From Capsicum annuum (taxonomy: Eukaryota > Streptophyta > Magnoliopsida > Solanales > Solanaceae): a stretch of DNA of 64,000 nt. Shown here piece after piece: positions 12,448 to 24,000 of the stretch. Where the stretch lies: the NCBI RefSeq assembly GCF_002878395.1, contig NW_025857422.1, forward strand, positions 1-64,000, read 5' to 3'. The notes below the pieces were generated by a model that worked only from the letters and a program-made list of their open reading frames with translations, ran no database searches and was not told the origin of the DNA. The translations under genes and the position numbers were made by a program. Within the stretch, counting starts at the first letter, position 1, and every line of letters begins with the position of its first letter.

Positions 12448-14063
12448 AAAAAACATCAATACTTTTTAATCAAATCATGCATGCAATAAGTAATGACTCA
12501 CTTAGCTTAAAAAAGTATAAACTGTAAAGCTCATGAATCATAAAAAGTGGAACATGTAACACAATCTCGTGAGTCATTATACTTTCAGCTTTGAAATTTG
12601 TACTCTTCACTTATTCTCGTTACTCTCAAGGCTAAAGGAAACTTTAAGCAATACTTTCAACTCATGCATATATCTCATAGAGAGTAAAACTTCTTCAATA
12701 CTCAGTAACTCATAACTCTTTTGAACCCAAATACTTGAAATTCGGAATCATATAACTTTGAAACATACTTGAAGGCATTTCATTAACTTTAGGAAAAATA
12801 ATCATATCAAGGGAAAATACTTTAGTTTTAAGGGAATATTTTATCTCAAAGCTTTAGTTTTAAGGGAGATTCTCTTGACCAACATAAACCATGTGAGCTA
12901 TATGGAGTCTAACGTTTTTTCCTCCTAAGGAAGAGACCTCACGTCGGGGAGAGGCCTCATACTCTTGCCAGAGAGTGTAACCTAGCTCCAGTGATCACTA
13001 AATAAACTCAGCCTCGACCCCAATATCTACTCAAACTTAGGCCCAACAATAATCATAAACTCAGCCTCAGGCCCAACCTACGATGGCACGTGGTTTTGGG
13101 GTAAGAAACCATGGTAACTTACCCAACTCAGTGCTAAATACTACTCCCTTTAGTTTATCTCGCTCATCTCATGAAATGCGATTATAGAATAGTCTCATGG
13201 TTCAATAAGAACCCAATAATCAAATTTGTAATCTCATATAGTGAAGTGCATTTCAAAACTCAATGACCATTAGGTCAAAACATTTCTCAATAATCTCAGA
13301 ATACTCAAATCATGGGTGCTTATAGCACAAAAGTTCATAAAATTATAAGTCTCAATTAGGGCTCAATAAGCCATAATTCAATCTAAAGTTAAAACTCATC
13401 AAAAGCATAATAGAGAGCATATAGATTCATAATTCATGTAAAATATGCAAATTTCAGCAATTTATCTCAAAATCTCAACATACTCATATGTTTCAATATC
13501 TCAAATATTTCAACTATTAAGTTCTTAAGGATTAAAATCATGGGGTATAGACCCAACTGCAATTTCTCTAGAAAACATGTGAAAATCATGCCATTAGACT
13601 CTCAATTCATGGGAAACATCAAAATATTGCAATCAATAATAATGGGTGAAGAACCCTAATTCAAATTCAAGTAAAATCTCATAGATTGCATAAAATTATC
13701 ATTTAAATACGTCTTTGGGCACAAAGTTGAAAGGATTACACTTGTTCAAAACCCCACATACCATAGATTATGAAATTGGATGAACAATCTTGCTTTAAAC
13801 TCTTCTTCTTACTCTTGAGAGAGGGTTCTTGGAACCCTTGATCTTGGGGAGCTCAAATCTTAACTCATTTTGTAGAATCCGTGGTGAGTTCTTGGATTTC
13901 TTGGAGAAGGGTTTTAGATTTTCTCTTGAGGGAGAAACCCTAGCCTTTGGATATTTTTAGATATAATAAGGCTACAAGTTTGTTTAAAATATATATGAGG
14001 GTTAAAAGGGAAAAGACCCAAAAGCCCCTTGTTAAAATGAGTTAAAAACACTGAATGGGGGCT

Positions 14064-14398
14064 GCTATGGTCGGAGCGATGGTCCATCACAAGTTTAATG
14101 GTCCGACGGGTCATCCAACGCACGTTGGCCAGGAATAGGACACACTGCCTCTATGCGACGGTCAGAGCGATCGTCCATCACAAGTCTGACATTCCGTTGG
14201 ACCGTCCATCGCACGATGGCCAGGGTGAGGCCACCCTGCCTTAGCACAACGGTGACAGTGATGGTCCATCGCAAGTTCAACAGTCCGTTATCTTGGCCGT
14301 CGCACTTGTTCCATAAAAAGAGTTATTGCCTTTGTTGCGATAGTCCATCGCCTAGTCGATGGTCTTTCGGATCGTCCATCGCACCAGGGCAGTTCCAA
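14064..14398 (-). repeat. Four tandem CpG-rich modules in the B 3' LTR
   Basis: A module of roughly 90 bases repeats about four times (near 14066, 14154, 14248 and 14335). Each has GAGCGATGGTCC, CATCGCAAG and GTCCGTCGGATCG type words and a spacer with TTGGCCAGG. The words are nearly self-complementary (GCGATGGxCCGTCGC), so each module can fold back. The same four modules lie in the other LTR at 21756-22092. Confidence 0.8.
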
Positions 14399-14635
14399 CA
14401 ACTCTTGGTAAAATAGCCATAACTTCTTACCCCGATATCGGATTTGGATGAAATTGGTATTGTTGGATAGCTAATTCAATTCTCTAAATAAAAAAAGTCA
14501 AATTTAAGAAAATTCTATGTGGTTTAAACATCAATCACTTAGGAAGTCACTTCTCAATCTTTTAAGGCTAGAATTACTCTTCACTTAGCACGCTCTAAGT
14601 CTCGGACTATGAGGAAACTTTGTGGGGTCTTACAA

Positions 14636-14652
14636 TATCTCCCCCTTAGAAA
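14636..14652 (-). other. Polypurine tract of element B
   Basis: The minus strand reads CTAAGGGGGAGATAT directly before the LTR start TGTAAGACC, preceded by CGAATGTTT. This is the plus-strand primer position. Confidence 0.85.
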
Positions 14653-14869
14653 CATTCGCCCTCGAATGCCGCTAGTTAGATTTGCAACACAGGAAAAATA
14701 GAGTACATACAGCCGAAGTAATTTGCTAAATGGCTCAAAATCTCTCTCAACTCTTGAATATCTCAGAAATTGCAAGTACTCATATAAGAATAGATAAATA
14801 TAGCCAAAATTTAGATTAGAAGGGCTGAATTATGGAAGAATAATACCTTTAGATTAATCTAAACTCGCA

Positions 14870-15090
14870 AAAAAGAGGTGCGTGTACTTCGATTGTATGT
14901 CTGCTTCTGCCTCCCAAGTAGCACCCTCAACTGACTGGTTCCGCCACAAAACTTTAACCAAGGGAACCTCTTTGTTCCTTAGTCTACAGATCTAAAAATC
15001 TAGGATCTCAACAGAAATCTCATCGAAGGAAAGACCGTTCTGAATATCAGAACTCTCTGAGGGATCTACTACAATGGAATCACCAAATAT
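14870..15090 (-). pseudogene. Chromodomain at the integrase end of element B
   Basis: The minus strand reads SFDEISVEILD, a stop, then CRLRNKEVPLVKVLWRNQSV and EGATWEAEADIQSKYTHLFF. This is a typical plant chromovirus chromodomain with the aromatic and WEAEADM-like signature preserved. One in-frame stop after EILD is the only obvious lesion. In working elements this domain is fused to integrase and binds chromatin. Confidence 0.85.
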
Positions 15091-16150
15091 GCTTTTTAAG
15101 CATGGAGACATGAAAAACAGGATGAACAATTGACAACTCTGCAGAAAACTCAACCTTATAGGCTACTTTACTAACACGGCTCAAGACTCTATATGGGCCA
15201 ACATAATGGTGACTAATCTTTCCCTTTTTACCAAACCTTTTCACCTCTTTCATGGGTAAAATCTTTAAGTATACCAAATCACCCACCTCAAACTCAAGAT
15301 CTCTTCTCCTTACATCGGCATAAGTCTTTTGACGACTCTAAGCTATCTTCAACCTTTCTCTAATCAACTTAACTTTCTCGATAGCTTCAAACACTACATC
15401 AGGACCAATCACGGCAGCTTCACCCCTTTTAAGCCAACCTATGAATGACCTACATCTCCTACCATACAAGGCCTCAAATGGAGCTATCCCGATGCTAGCA
15501 TGGTAACTATTGTTATAGGTGAACTTTATCAAAGGCAAATTCTTATCCTAAGCGCCTTTAAAATCAAGAGTACACACCCTTAACATATCTTCTAGGGTCT
15601 GAATGGTCCTCTCATCCTGACCATCTGTCTGCGGGTGAAAAGCGGAACTCAAAAGAACTTGGGTACCAAGACCCTGCTGAAAAGCCCTCCAAAACTGAAA
15701 AGTATATTGGGTGCCCCTATCCGAAATGATAGAAAAGGAAACTCCATGCAGCCTGACTGACTCCTGGATATACAATCTAGCATAATCTTCAGTTGTATAA
15801 GATGTGTGCACGGGCAAGAAATACGCTGACTTAGTCATCCTATCCCTGACAACCCAAATAGAATCATGATGACGATGCGAAAGAGGCAAATCGGTTACAA
15901 AGTTCATATTCACCACCTCTCACTTCCAAGTAGGTATACCAAACTCTTTTATGACACCACCAGGTCTTTGGTACTCTACCTTATCCTGTTGGTACGTTGC
16001 ATACTTTGCTATGAATTCGGCTATATCCTTCTTCATACCATTCCACCAATAGATTTCCCATAATTTGCAGTACATATTGGTAGTGATGGGATGAATAGAA
16101 TACCGAGCGCCATGCACTTTAGCCATAATTCTCTACCTCAGATCATCAAC
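15080..16150 (-). pseudogene. Integrase of element B (nearly complete, broken by stops)
   Basis: The zinc-binding part at 15920-16126 shows RYSIHPITTNMYCKLWEIYW, but the CxxC pair reads YATY, so both zinc cysteines are lost. The core at 15548-15916 keeps the acidic triad: VVRDRMTKSAYF, ISDRGTQYTF and TDGQDERTIQTLEDML. It continues as YGRRCRSFIGWLKRGEAAVI (15338-15538) and the C-terminal GDLVYLKILPMKEVKRFGKK block (15080-15286), which leads into the chromodomain. Stops separate the core and C-terminal frames. Integrase would insert the element DNA into the genome. Confidence 0.88.
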
Positions 16151-16900
16151 ACATAGAACACACAATCTACCTTGTAATCTCAACACACCATCTCCCCCTT
16201 GGGATAAAACCTCTACCTTTTTGTACTTAACTACCTCCTTCAGTCTGACTAAACTAGGATCCTTATCTTGCTTCTCCTTCACTTCCGAAACTAAAGAAGA
16301 TTCGAAACTACTCTGCACCAAAGTACTTTCCTTAGCTGAATCAAGCAACCTAACACCCAATCTATCCAAATAATGCATATTAAGAGGTAACTCTTTCTTA
16401 CCTTCCTCTACATAGGCAACACAACCCATAGACAACCTACTAAGGGCATCTACTACTACATTGGCCTTGCCTGGGTGATACAACACACTCATATCATAGT
16501 CTTTCAACAACTCCAACCACCTTATTTGCCTAAGATTTAACTCCGTCTGAGTAAACACATACTGCAGGCTCTTACGATCAGTAAACACATCAACATGGAC
16601 ACCATAAAGATAATGTCTCCAGATTTCAAAGCAAAGACCACAACAGCTAACACAAGATCATAGGTTAGGTAATTATTCTCATGCAACTTTAACTGTCTAA
16701 AGGCATAGGCTATAACCTTACCTCTTTGCATCAACACACAACCTAAACCAATTCTAGAGGCATCAAAATACACCACAAAACCATCTATCCCATCAGGAAA
16801 AGTCAACACAGGGGCTGAGTAAGTCAATCCTTCAACTCCTAAAAAATCCTCACACGAATTTGACCATTAGAACTTAAATTTCTTTTGGGTCAATTGGGTT
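16133..16900 (-). pseudogene. RNase H and linker of element B (broken)
   Basis: At 16537-16827 the minus strand gives [20 protein letters not shown] with the catalytic DAS aspartate kept. A frame change follows, then [20 protein letters not shown] and YHPGKANVVVDALSRL at 16133-16588, the RNase H end. The linker to integrase ends with the LQGRLCVLCVDDLR stretch. Confidence 0.85.
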
Positions 16901-16998
16901 ATGGGAGATGCAATAGAAGAGAAACCTTCACCAAAATAGCGGTAATATCTCACTAGACCCAACAAACTCCTAATGTGAGATGGAGAGATAGGTCTAGG

Positions 16999-17754
16999 CT
17001 AATTTTTCACAGCTTCTACCTTTTGGGGATCAACTCTAATTACTTCGACTGAAATCATATAACCTAGAAAGGCTACAGACCTTAGCCAAAAATTACACTT
17101 ACTGAATTTGGCGAATAACTGGTGATCTTTGAGGGTTTGCAAGACAATTCTGAGATTATTCCTATGGTCATTCTCACTACGAGAGTAGACAAGGATTTCA
17201 TGTATGAATACTATGACAAACATATAGAGATATTGCTTGAACACTTGATTCATGAGGTCCATAAAGAAAGTTGGGGCATTGGTTAGCCCAAAAGACATGA
17301 CTAGAAACTCAAAGTGACCATAGCGGGTTTGGAAAGCTGTCTTTGGAATATCACATCCCCTGACTTTAAGCTGGTGATAGCCAGATCTAAGATCTATCTT
17401 TGAGAAATAACTTGCACCTTGCAACTGATCAAATAGGTCATCAATTATCAAAAGAGGATACTTGTTCTTGATGGTGACCTTGTTAAGCTGATGATAGTCA
17501 ATGCACATACACAAAGAACCACCTTTCTTTTGCACGAATAAGATAGATGCACCCCAAGGATAAATACTTGGCCTAATGAAACCTTTGTCTAAAAGATCTT
17601 TGAGTTGCTCTTTCAACTCCTTAAGCTCTGGAGTTGCCATATGGTATGGTAGAATAGAAATGGGATGAGTGTCAGGAAGAAGATCAATCCTAAATTCTAT
17701 CTTTCTATCGAGAGGTAGCCTTGGGAGATCTTCCAATTTTTTTTTAGTGAACAT
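16999..17754 (-). pseudogene. Reverse transcriptase of element B, long open frame with dead active site
   Basis: This 251-codon open frame covers almost the whole [75 protein letters not shown] and [19 protein letters not shown]. The first catalytic aspartate (SKIDLRSG) is present. The catalytic box reads FIHE at 17197-17208 where the family has FIDD, so both aspartates that bind metal are lost (to His and Glu). The surrounding protein is well conserved, which makes the change stand out. Confidence 0.92.
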
Positions 17755-17879
17755 GTCACAAGCTTACTCCTATTTTTTTTTGTTTTGTAAAGTTTTTGTT
17801 TCCTTGAAAGATATTGCGTATAAAGAGAAAGATAGCCAGTCCTCTTGGGCGGCCGAGAGTGTTATGTAACTGACTGAAT

Positions 17880-18521
17880 ATTTAGAGCCTCGGACTTAGT
17901 GTCTTTGATTCTAACTAGCTGATAGATTCAACCCTTGATAGAACTCCCTAACCACTCAAAAGTTAATTCATCAGAAAACTGAAACTTGGCCACACGGGTA
18001 TGACAATCTATAGATGTATAACAAGAATGTAGCTAATCCATACCTAGTATAAGGTCAAAATCCACCATGTCTAACTCTATCAAATTAGCAAGTATGACTC
18101 TATGAAGAACAGTAACAGGACAATCTCTATACACATGATTAGTAACAACTAATTCCCCTACAGGGTTGGAGACTAGGAAAGGCTCAAGAATCTTTTCAGG
18201 ACATATTTTGAAATTCATAGCTATAAGTGCGGTCACATAAGAAAGATTTGACCCGAGGTCCAACAACACATAGACATCAAGGCAAAAGACACGGAGCATA
18301 CTAGTAAAAACATGGGGTGAGGCCTCCTGCTCCTGATGGGGATAGTAAGGCATAGAATCTGTTCTGGCACTGGCCGCCAGCAGTGCTGGATGAAGTGCCC
18401 TGAGCAAGGGCGAGACAGGGTACAGGAGCTGGTGCACTAGTAGCCTGTGACTGAGGTCGGGCATCTCTGTTCCCTTGTCTAGCATGAGGACAATCTCTAA
18501 GTTTAGAGCCCTGCTTGCCAC
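17880..18521 (-). pseudogene. Aspartic protease region of element B
   Basis: The 162-codon minus-strand frame at 18033-18521 includes FCLDVYVLLDLGSNLSYVTA, NPVGELVVTNHVYRDCPVTV and VDFDLILGMD, matching the gypsy protease. The catalytic aspartate is present, though DPGS reads DLGS. The frame ends directly after LILGMD. The PR-to-RT linker (17755-18032) is interrupted and contains a T-rich stretch near 17770-17785. Confidence 0.8.
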
Positions 18522-19532
18522 AACTAAAATAGACCCTCAAGTCTGCAAAACACTCATAAACATGATCCGTACCACACTTAGCACAAAGAGGATACAGGGT
18601 TGTTACCAACACTTTTCTGTAACCTAGACATAAAAGACCTGCTCCCTTGCTCCTGCCTTCCTGTAGGCACGAGAGCACTAGCTGATGAAGGTGCTGGTAT
18701 AGACGGACGTCTCTAAAACTGAGGGTGGCCCCCTTCATGGAATCTAGGCTGGCTAAACTCATGTTGCTCAGATCTAGCCCCCTTGTTACCCTTTAATCTA
18801 TCTCTCTCTCTAATATTATCTACCTCTATCTGCTGGGCATGCATTATCAACCTATCCAGATCTATATCCTTGTGCAGCATCGCAGTCCTACACTCCTTCA
18901 GTACCAAACCAAAAACACCTACCATGAACTTGCTCATACTAGCCCAGGTGTCAGAAATCAAATCAGGAGCATACTTGGCCAACTGATTGAACTTCAAAAA
19001 GTACTCCTTAATAGTCATGGACCCCTATCTCAAGTTCATAATCTCCTCAATCTTTGCCTCCCTCATCTCAAACGGAAAGAACTTGTCCAAGAATGCATCT
19101 TGGAATACCTTCCAAGTCATAGGGGCGATATTCTCGCCTCTACCCTTCCTGCACGATACAACCCAGTCATAAGCAATGTCCTTCATCCTGTAGGATGCCA
19201 ACTCAACACTTTTATCCTCAAAAATATACATCACCTACATGATCTTTCTCACTACATCAAGGTACAATTATGGTTACTCATCTGTTTTAGACCCATAAAA
19301 CTTTGACGGATTCATCCGCATGAAATCAGGAATCCTATCTGCAGCTACATCACCTCCCTACTGATTAGTAACTGCAGCTTGGTTATTAGCTTGAACCTTG
19401 ACGGTGACTGCTTCGGCTGATGCCTGAAAGGCCTTTTGAAACTCAACATGAGACATAATCTCATTCAAAGGATTAAAAGGTGGGGGTTTCTCATCATCGT
19501 TCCAGTGGGCATTCACTTTACAAAGAGGCATT
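18460..19532 (-). pseudogene. gag of element B (broken)
   Basis: The start is the minus-strand ATG at 19532-19530 (MPLCKVNAHW), 194 bases after the primer site. The capsid-like region includes RMNPSKFYGSKTDE, ELASYRMKDIAYDWVV and FLDKFFPFEMREAKIEEIMN at 19025-19234, and TIKEYFLKFNQLAKYAPDLI at 18713-19018. The zinc knuckle at about 18475-18540 reads YFSCGKQGSKLRDC; its first cysteine and its histidine are replaced, so it should not bind zinc. Several in-frame stops are present. A 155-codon ORF on the other strand (18839-19306) is an antisense shadow. Confidence 0.85.
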
Positions 19533-19726
19533 TTCTAAAATATAAGAACATAAATTATCAGATGAGAGGGACAAATGTAGGCACGATAGATTCTAAAAGA
19601 AGAAACAACTTTTTCCTAAAATATCTCACTGCTTGTTGCTCATAGATGTTGCGCGCTACACACCGATGATCAAGACTCTACTCAACGTGGCTTGTTAGAC
19701 TCCCTAGGATACCTTAAAAACCTTAG

Positions 19727-19739
19727 GCTCTGATACCAA
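19727..19739 (-). other. Primer-binding site of element B (initiator tRNA-Met)
   Basis: The minus strand reads TTGGTATCAGAGC with no mismatch to the complement of the initiator tRNA-Met end. The leader up to gag is 19533-19726. Confidence 0.9.
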
Positions 19740-20258
19740 GTTTGTAAAAATCCGAAATCGCCTCCGGGGATGTCACTCGGTGCTTAAGGCTACAAGTAGC
19801 CCCAAGCTAACCCTTTAAGCCTGTTTCTACAAATAACACTCATTTCAAGTTGAAATAATTCAGACACTAGCATAGTCATATCATATGAAAGGAAATACAG
19901 AGAAAATGCTCGATCCAAATAACCGAGTAATACCAAAAAACCTCAACACAACCACAATCTAATAGCTAGTCTGACAAAGCCTCTACTAATCCATGAACTA
20001 GAGAGCCATTGGGATAGGTCCCCAACTGACTCAAAATAAACTGAAAGTAATAACATATTCTCTCAAATACTGAAATGTCTGACGATAGGTCCTCGAACCA
20101 TAAGGAATCACAACTGTAGGGATGTAGACAAAGGTACTCGTAAGTCACTGACGAGGCTAGGACTGAGCACCTGAACCTACATTATAAGATAATGTAGCAC
20201 ATAGAAATATATGTGGATCAGTACTTGGGAATGTTCTAAGTATATGGGGGTGCATGCA

Positions 20259-20266
20259 TTTATATA
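20259..20266 (-). promoter_or_regulatory. TATA box of the B 5' LTR
   Basis: TATATAAA on the minus strand followed by TGCATGCACCCCCATATAC, the likely promoter for element RNA. Its equivalent in the 3' LTR is at 12440-12447. Confidence 0.6.
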
Positions 20267-21755
20267 AAACAACATCAATAGTCTTTAATCAAATCATGCA
20301 TGCAATAAGTAATGACTCACTTAGCTTAAATAATTATAAACTGTAAAGCTTATGAATCATGTAAAATGGAACATGTAACACAATATCGTGAGTCATTATA
20401 CTTTAAACTTTGAAATTTGTACTGTTCACTTATTCTCATTACTCTCAAGGCTAAAGGAAACTTTAAGAAATACTTTCAACTCATGCATATGTCTCATTGA
20501 GAGTAAAACTTCTTCAATGCTCAAGAACTCATAATTCTTTTGAACTTAAATACTTGAAATTCGGAATCATATAACTTTGAAACATACTTGAAGGCATTTT
20601 ATTATCTTTAGGGAAAATACTCATATCAAGGAAAAATACTTTAGTCTTAAGGAAATATTTTATCTCAAAGCTTTACTTTTAAGGGAGATTCTCTTAACCA
20701 ACATAAACTATGTGAGCTATATGGAGTCCAACATTTTTGCCTCTTAAGAAAGAGACCTTACGTCGGGGAGAGGTGTCATACTCTTGCCAGAGAGTATAAC
20801 CTAGGTCCAGTGATCACTAAATAAACTCGGCCTCGACCCCAATATCAACTCAAACTGAGGCCCAATAATAATCATAAGCTCAGTCTCAGGCCCAACCTAC
20901 GATGACACATAGTTCTGGGGTAAGAAACCATGGTAACTTACACAACTCGGTGCTAAATACTACTCCCTTTAGTTTATCTCACTCATCTCATGAAAACCAA
21001 CTATAGAATAATTTCATGGTTCAATAAGAACCCAATAATCAAATCATAGGTAGGGCTTAGTAACCCATAATTCAATCTCAAGTTAAAACTCATCAAAAGC
21101 AATAATAGATAGCATATAGATTCATAACTCATGTAGAAATCAGGAAATTTCAGCAATTTATCTCACAATCTCAACATACTCATATGCTTCAATATCTCAA
21201 ACATTTCAACTATTAAGTTCTCAAGGATTAAAATCATGGGGTATGGACCCAACTGTAAATTATCAAGAAAACATATGAAAATCATGCCATTAGACTTTCA
21301 ATTTATGGAAAACATCAAAATATTGCAATCAATAATAATGGGTGAAAAACCCTAATTCAAATTCATGTAAAATCTCATAGATTGTAGAAAATTATAGTTT
21401 AAATAAGTCTTTGAGAACAAAGGTGAAAGGATTACCCTTGTTCAAAACCCCACATATCTTAGATTATGAAATTGGATGAACAAGCTTGCTCTAAACACTT
21501 CTTCTTACTCTTGAGAGAGGGTTCTTGCAACCCTTGGACTTGGGGAACTCAAATCTCAACTCAATTTGTAGTATCCGTGGTGAGTTCTTAGATTTCTTGG
21601 AGAAGGGTTTTAGATTTTCTCTTGAGGGATAAACCCTTGCCTTTGGATGTTTTGGGAGATAATGAGGCTATCAAGTTCGTTTGGAATATATTTGAGGGTT
21701 AAAAGGGAAAATACCCAAAAGCCCCTTGTTAAAATGAGTTAAAAATACTGAACGA

Positions 21756-22092
21756 GGGCTGTGACAGTTGGAACGATGGTTCGTTGCAAATCTGACGGTC
21801 CGTCGGGTCATTCATCACATATTGGCCATGAATGGGACGCACTACCTCGATGTGATGATTAGAGCGATGGTCCATCACAAGTCCAATGGTCTGTCGGATC
21901 GTCCATTGCACGATGGCCAGGGTGAGGCCATACTACCTCAGCGCGTTGGTCACAGCGATGGTCCGTCGCAAGTTCGATGGTCCATCATCTTGACCATCAC
22001 ACTTGGGCCAGAAAAAAGTTATTGCCTTGGTCGCGATGGTTTGTCGCACACTCGATGGTCCGTTAGATTGTCCATCGCACCTGGGCGGTTCT
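21756..22092 (-). repeat. Four tandem CpG-rich modules in the B 5' LTR
   Basis: Modules begin near 21760, 21853, 21940 and 22030, each with CGATGGTCCGTCGC-like and GTCCGTCGGATCG-like words. They match the four modules at 14064-14398, so the array predates the insertion of B. Confidence 0.8.
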
Positions 22093-22327
22093 GATAATTC
22101 TTAATAAAACCACAATAACTTCTCACCCTGATACAAGAATTGGATGAAATTGGTATCGTTGGTAAGCTAATTCAATTCTCTACATGAATAAAAGTCAAAT
22201 TTAAGAAAATTCTATATTTTTTAAACACCAATCACTTGGTAAGTCACTTCTCAATCTTTGAGGGATGAAATTATACTTCGCTTGGCACGCTCTAAGGCTC
22301 GAACAGGTAACTTTGTGGGCTCTTACA

Positions 22328-22332
22328 GAGCA
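22328..22332. repeat. Right target-site duplication of element B
   Basis: GAGCA, partner of AAGTA at 11919-11923. Confidence 0.6.
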
Positions 22333-23976
22333 CTAGCATAAAACTCGAGATTAAGATAAAGTAATGTCAATTATCAAAACCAAGTGAAAAACTTCTAATG
22401 TAAACAACCATACATATATATATATAAATAAGTGTTGGGAAAAGGGACCGAGTTTAGCATGCCATTGAAACCTTTAACTGAGTTGTGCAGCTTAGTTGTC
22501 CTACACCCCATGGGCCATATGGGTTCAGCTTTACCTAATGAAAGGGTCCCAACGTGTTTAGTCGCACGGCAAGGCAATATCCCTGGTATGACAAGTACAT
22601 CCCTCCACTATAAACGTGATACTCTCATATGGCCATAGAAGACCCCTCATATCGGCAAATATGAGTTTTTGGTTTTGATCCGCCTAGGACCACCACCTTC
22701 TACGGCTTACCTTAAACTCTATATCATTAATGTCCAAAATAAAACCAAGTCTAAACAATCCAATTATCCATCTATTAACCAAGTTTATTCAATAAACCAA
22801 TGGTATCCCCATACTACTATACTTGCAAGCATTATCCATTGCAAAATATTTAGATTTAAGGGGATATTCAAGTGCCCTATAATTAGCCATATTAAACCTC
22901 TTGGGAGACTACCATGTTCTCCACAAGCATAACCAATTAACCTTAAGCCCTTGTAAACGTTTAAAAATATTTAAGGCTTCATACATAAGCCAAAAATAAG
23001 CAAGAGTTCCATTAAAATAAGCCAATGCAATGAACATATCTTTATAAGCATTTTATCAAACACGTTGGGGGCATAATTTAACCAAAGCCAAATTCTATTA
23101 CCATTAAACCATTACCATGCAATTCAATTGTCCAAAACCTCCATTAATGCATAGAAAACATAATTAAAACAATAGAAAATTACAACCATGCATTTAACAT
23201 CAAAACCCCCAAGTCAATAGTTGAAAGCCATAATCATGCAAGAGAAAAAACATGAAATCAACCATGTAACCATGCCTTTAATTAAATTTAAAATTAAAAT
23301 TAGGGAAGAGAATTATGCCTTATACCAAGAATTTTGATGCAAAGAAGTCAAAAAGACAAGCCCCAAAGTAATTCCTTAGTTGAAACCCTAGCTCTTTTCC
23401 CAAAATCTCTTTAGAGAATTATGATATATTTAGGAAGAGTATCTAAGTGTTTAAGAGTAAAATAATAGGGTAAATAACCTCCTTATTGTATTAGAAGTCA
23501 TGGGTCCTAATTAGGGTAAGTAGGGAAATGTCCAGAATACCCCCACTTAAATCTAATAAGAACCCAACACAAAGTCACGACTGACCTCCTTACGAGTTGT
23601 AACCTCCCTTACGATTGATACCTTCCCAATCATAACCAAGCCTCAACCATGTATTAGATACTTTCAAGTATATGACTCATCCACCCAAGTCATAACCTCA
23701 GCATATGATCTGTATCCCTAGCAGAATGTAACACCAGGAGGATCAAACAATGTCTACCTTAAAAATCACCTATATGACTCATAGCCAACCATACGACACT
23801 CACCCATTAGTCGTATCCATTCCAGTTACCAAAAACATCCCACCAAAAAACACTAGCAGCCTATAATAGGACTTCATCACTCGTAACCAAGCATACGACT
23901 CATACCATAAGTCATATTGAGTCCAAAGAATGGGATTCCAAGAAATTTTCTAAGGGTCCAAACCTGGGATGCTTCA

Positions 23977-23981
23977 ACAAG
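23977..23981. repeat. Right target-site duplication of element A
   Basis: ACAAG, identical to 2335-2339. Confidence 0.85.
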
Positions 23982-23983
23982 CA

Positions 23984-24000
23984 AAGGTTTAAGCTCGGGG
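23984..24000 (+). other. Polypurine tract of element C
   Basis: AAGGTTTAAGCTCGGGG directly before the LTR start TGTTGATGC. With 2325-2339 it forms one tract split by element A. Confidence 0.75.

Larger units (their letters stand above)
11924..14635 (-). repeat. 3' LTR of element B
   Basis: It aligns over its whole length with 19743-22327. On the minus strand it starts TGTAAGACCCC at 14635; the opposite end reads TATAAAGACCC where the other copy has TGTAAAAATCC, so the terminal CA is mutated here. It carries four tandem CpG-rich modules (14064-14398) and a TATA box (12440-12447). It is about 130 bases longer than the 5' LTR because the latter lacks a block near 13210-13330. Confidence 0.92.
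11924..22327 (-). mobile_element. Ty3/gypsy chromovirus element B, minus strand
   Basis: A structurally complete element of 10.4 kb: 5' LTR 19743-22327, primer site 19727-19739, gag at 18460-19532, protease, RT, RNase H, integrase and chromodomain down to 14870, polypurine tract 14636-14652, and 3' LTR 11924-14635. It sits inside the 5' LTR of element A with a slightly decayed 5-base duplication. It is the best preserved element here: its RT region has a 251-codon open frame and its integrase core a 122-codon one. The RT active site is nonetheless destroyed. Type: Tekay/Del-like chromovirus, by domain order, chromodomain and primer. Confidence 0.92.
19743..22327 (-). repeat. 5' LTR of element B
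   Basis: It starts TGTAAGAGCCC on the minus strand at 22327 and ends at 19743, with GATTTTTACA as the terminus. It aligns with 11924-14635 apart from one block missing near 21045. TATA box TATATAAA at 20259-20266 (minus). Four tandem CpG-rich modules at 21756-22092. Confidence 0.92.
2340..23976 (-). mobile_element. Ty3/gypsy chromovirus element A, minus strand, hosts F and B
   Basis: A complete but decayed element: 5' LTR at 11292-23976 (interrupted by B), primer site 11273-11286, gag to chromodomain on the minus strand from 11077 down to about 6370, polypurine tract about 6176-6197, and 3' LTR at 2340-6175 (interrupted by F). ACAAG duplications flank both outer ends exactly. Without the two insertions the element is about 9.6 kb with LTRs of about 2.2 kb. 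The initiator-tRNA-Met primer site and the chromodomain after integrase indicate a Tekay/Del-like chromovirus by family knowledge. Every coding domain has stops or frameshifts. Confidence 0.9.
11292..23976 (-). repeat. 5' LTR of element A (interrupted by B)
   Basis: The parts 11292-11923 and 22328-23976 align with the 3' LTR. The split is exact: host sequence runs to the AAGTA at 11919-11923 and resumes at the GAGCA at 22328-22332. Net length is about 2.3 kb. The segment near the minus-strand start (about 23575-23925) has the same ACGACTCGTA-type words as the 3' LTR, here mostly decayed to ATGACTCAT. ORFs such as 22432-22638 are chance reading frames. Confidence 0.88.

Noticed and set aside
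14064..14398. Regular repeats resembling a CRISPR array
   Set aside because: The modules are of about 90 bases with imperfect repeats, lie in a eukaryotic LTR and exist in both LTRs of element B.
14153..14416. ORFs in the CpG-rich blocks of the B LTR (also 14095-14280 and 21768-22094)
   Set aside because: The tandem modules create open frames on both strands; LTR sequence is not coding.
18839..19306. Plus-strand ORF of 155 codons
   Set aside because: It is the antisense of the B gag and has no recognisable domain or codon signal.
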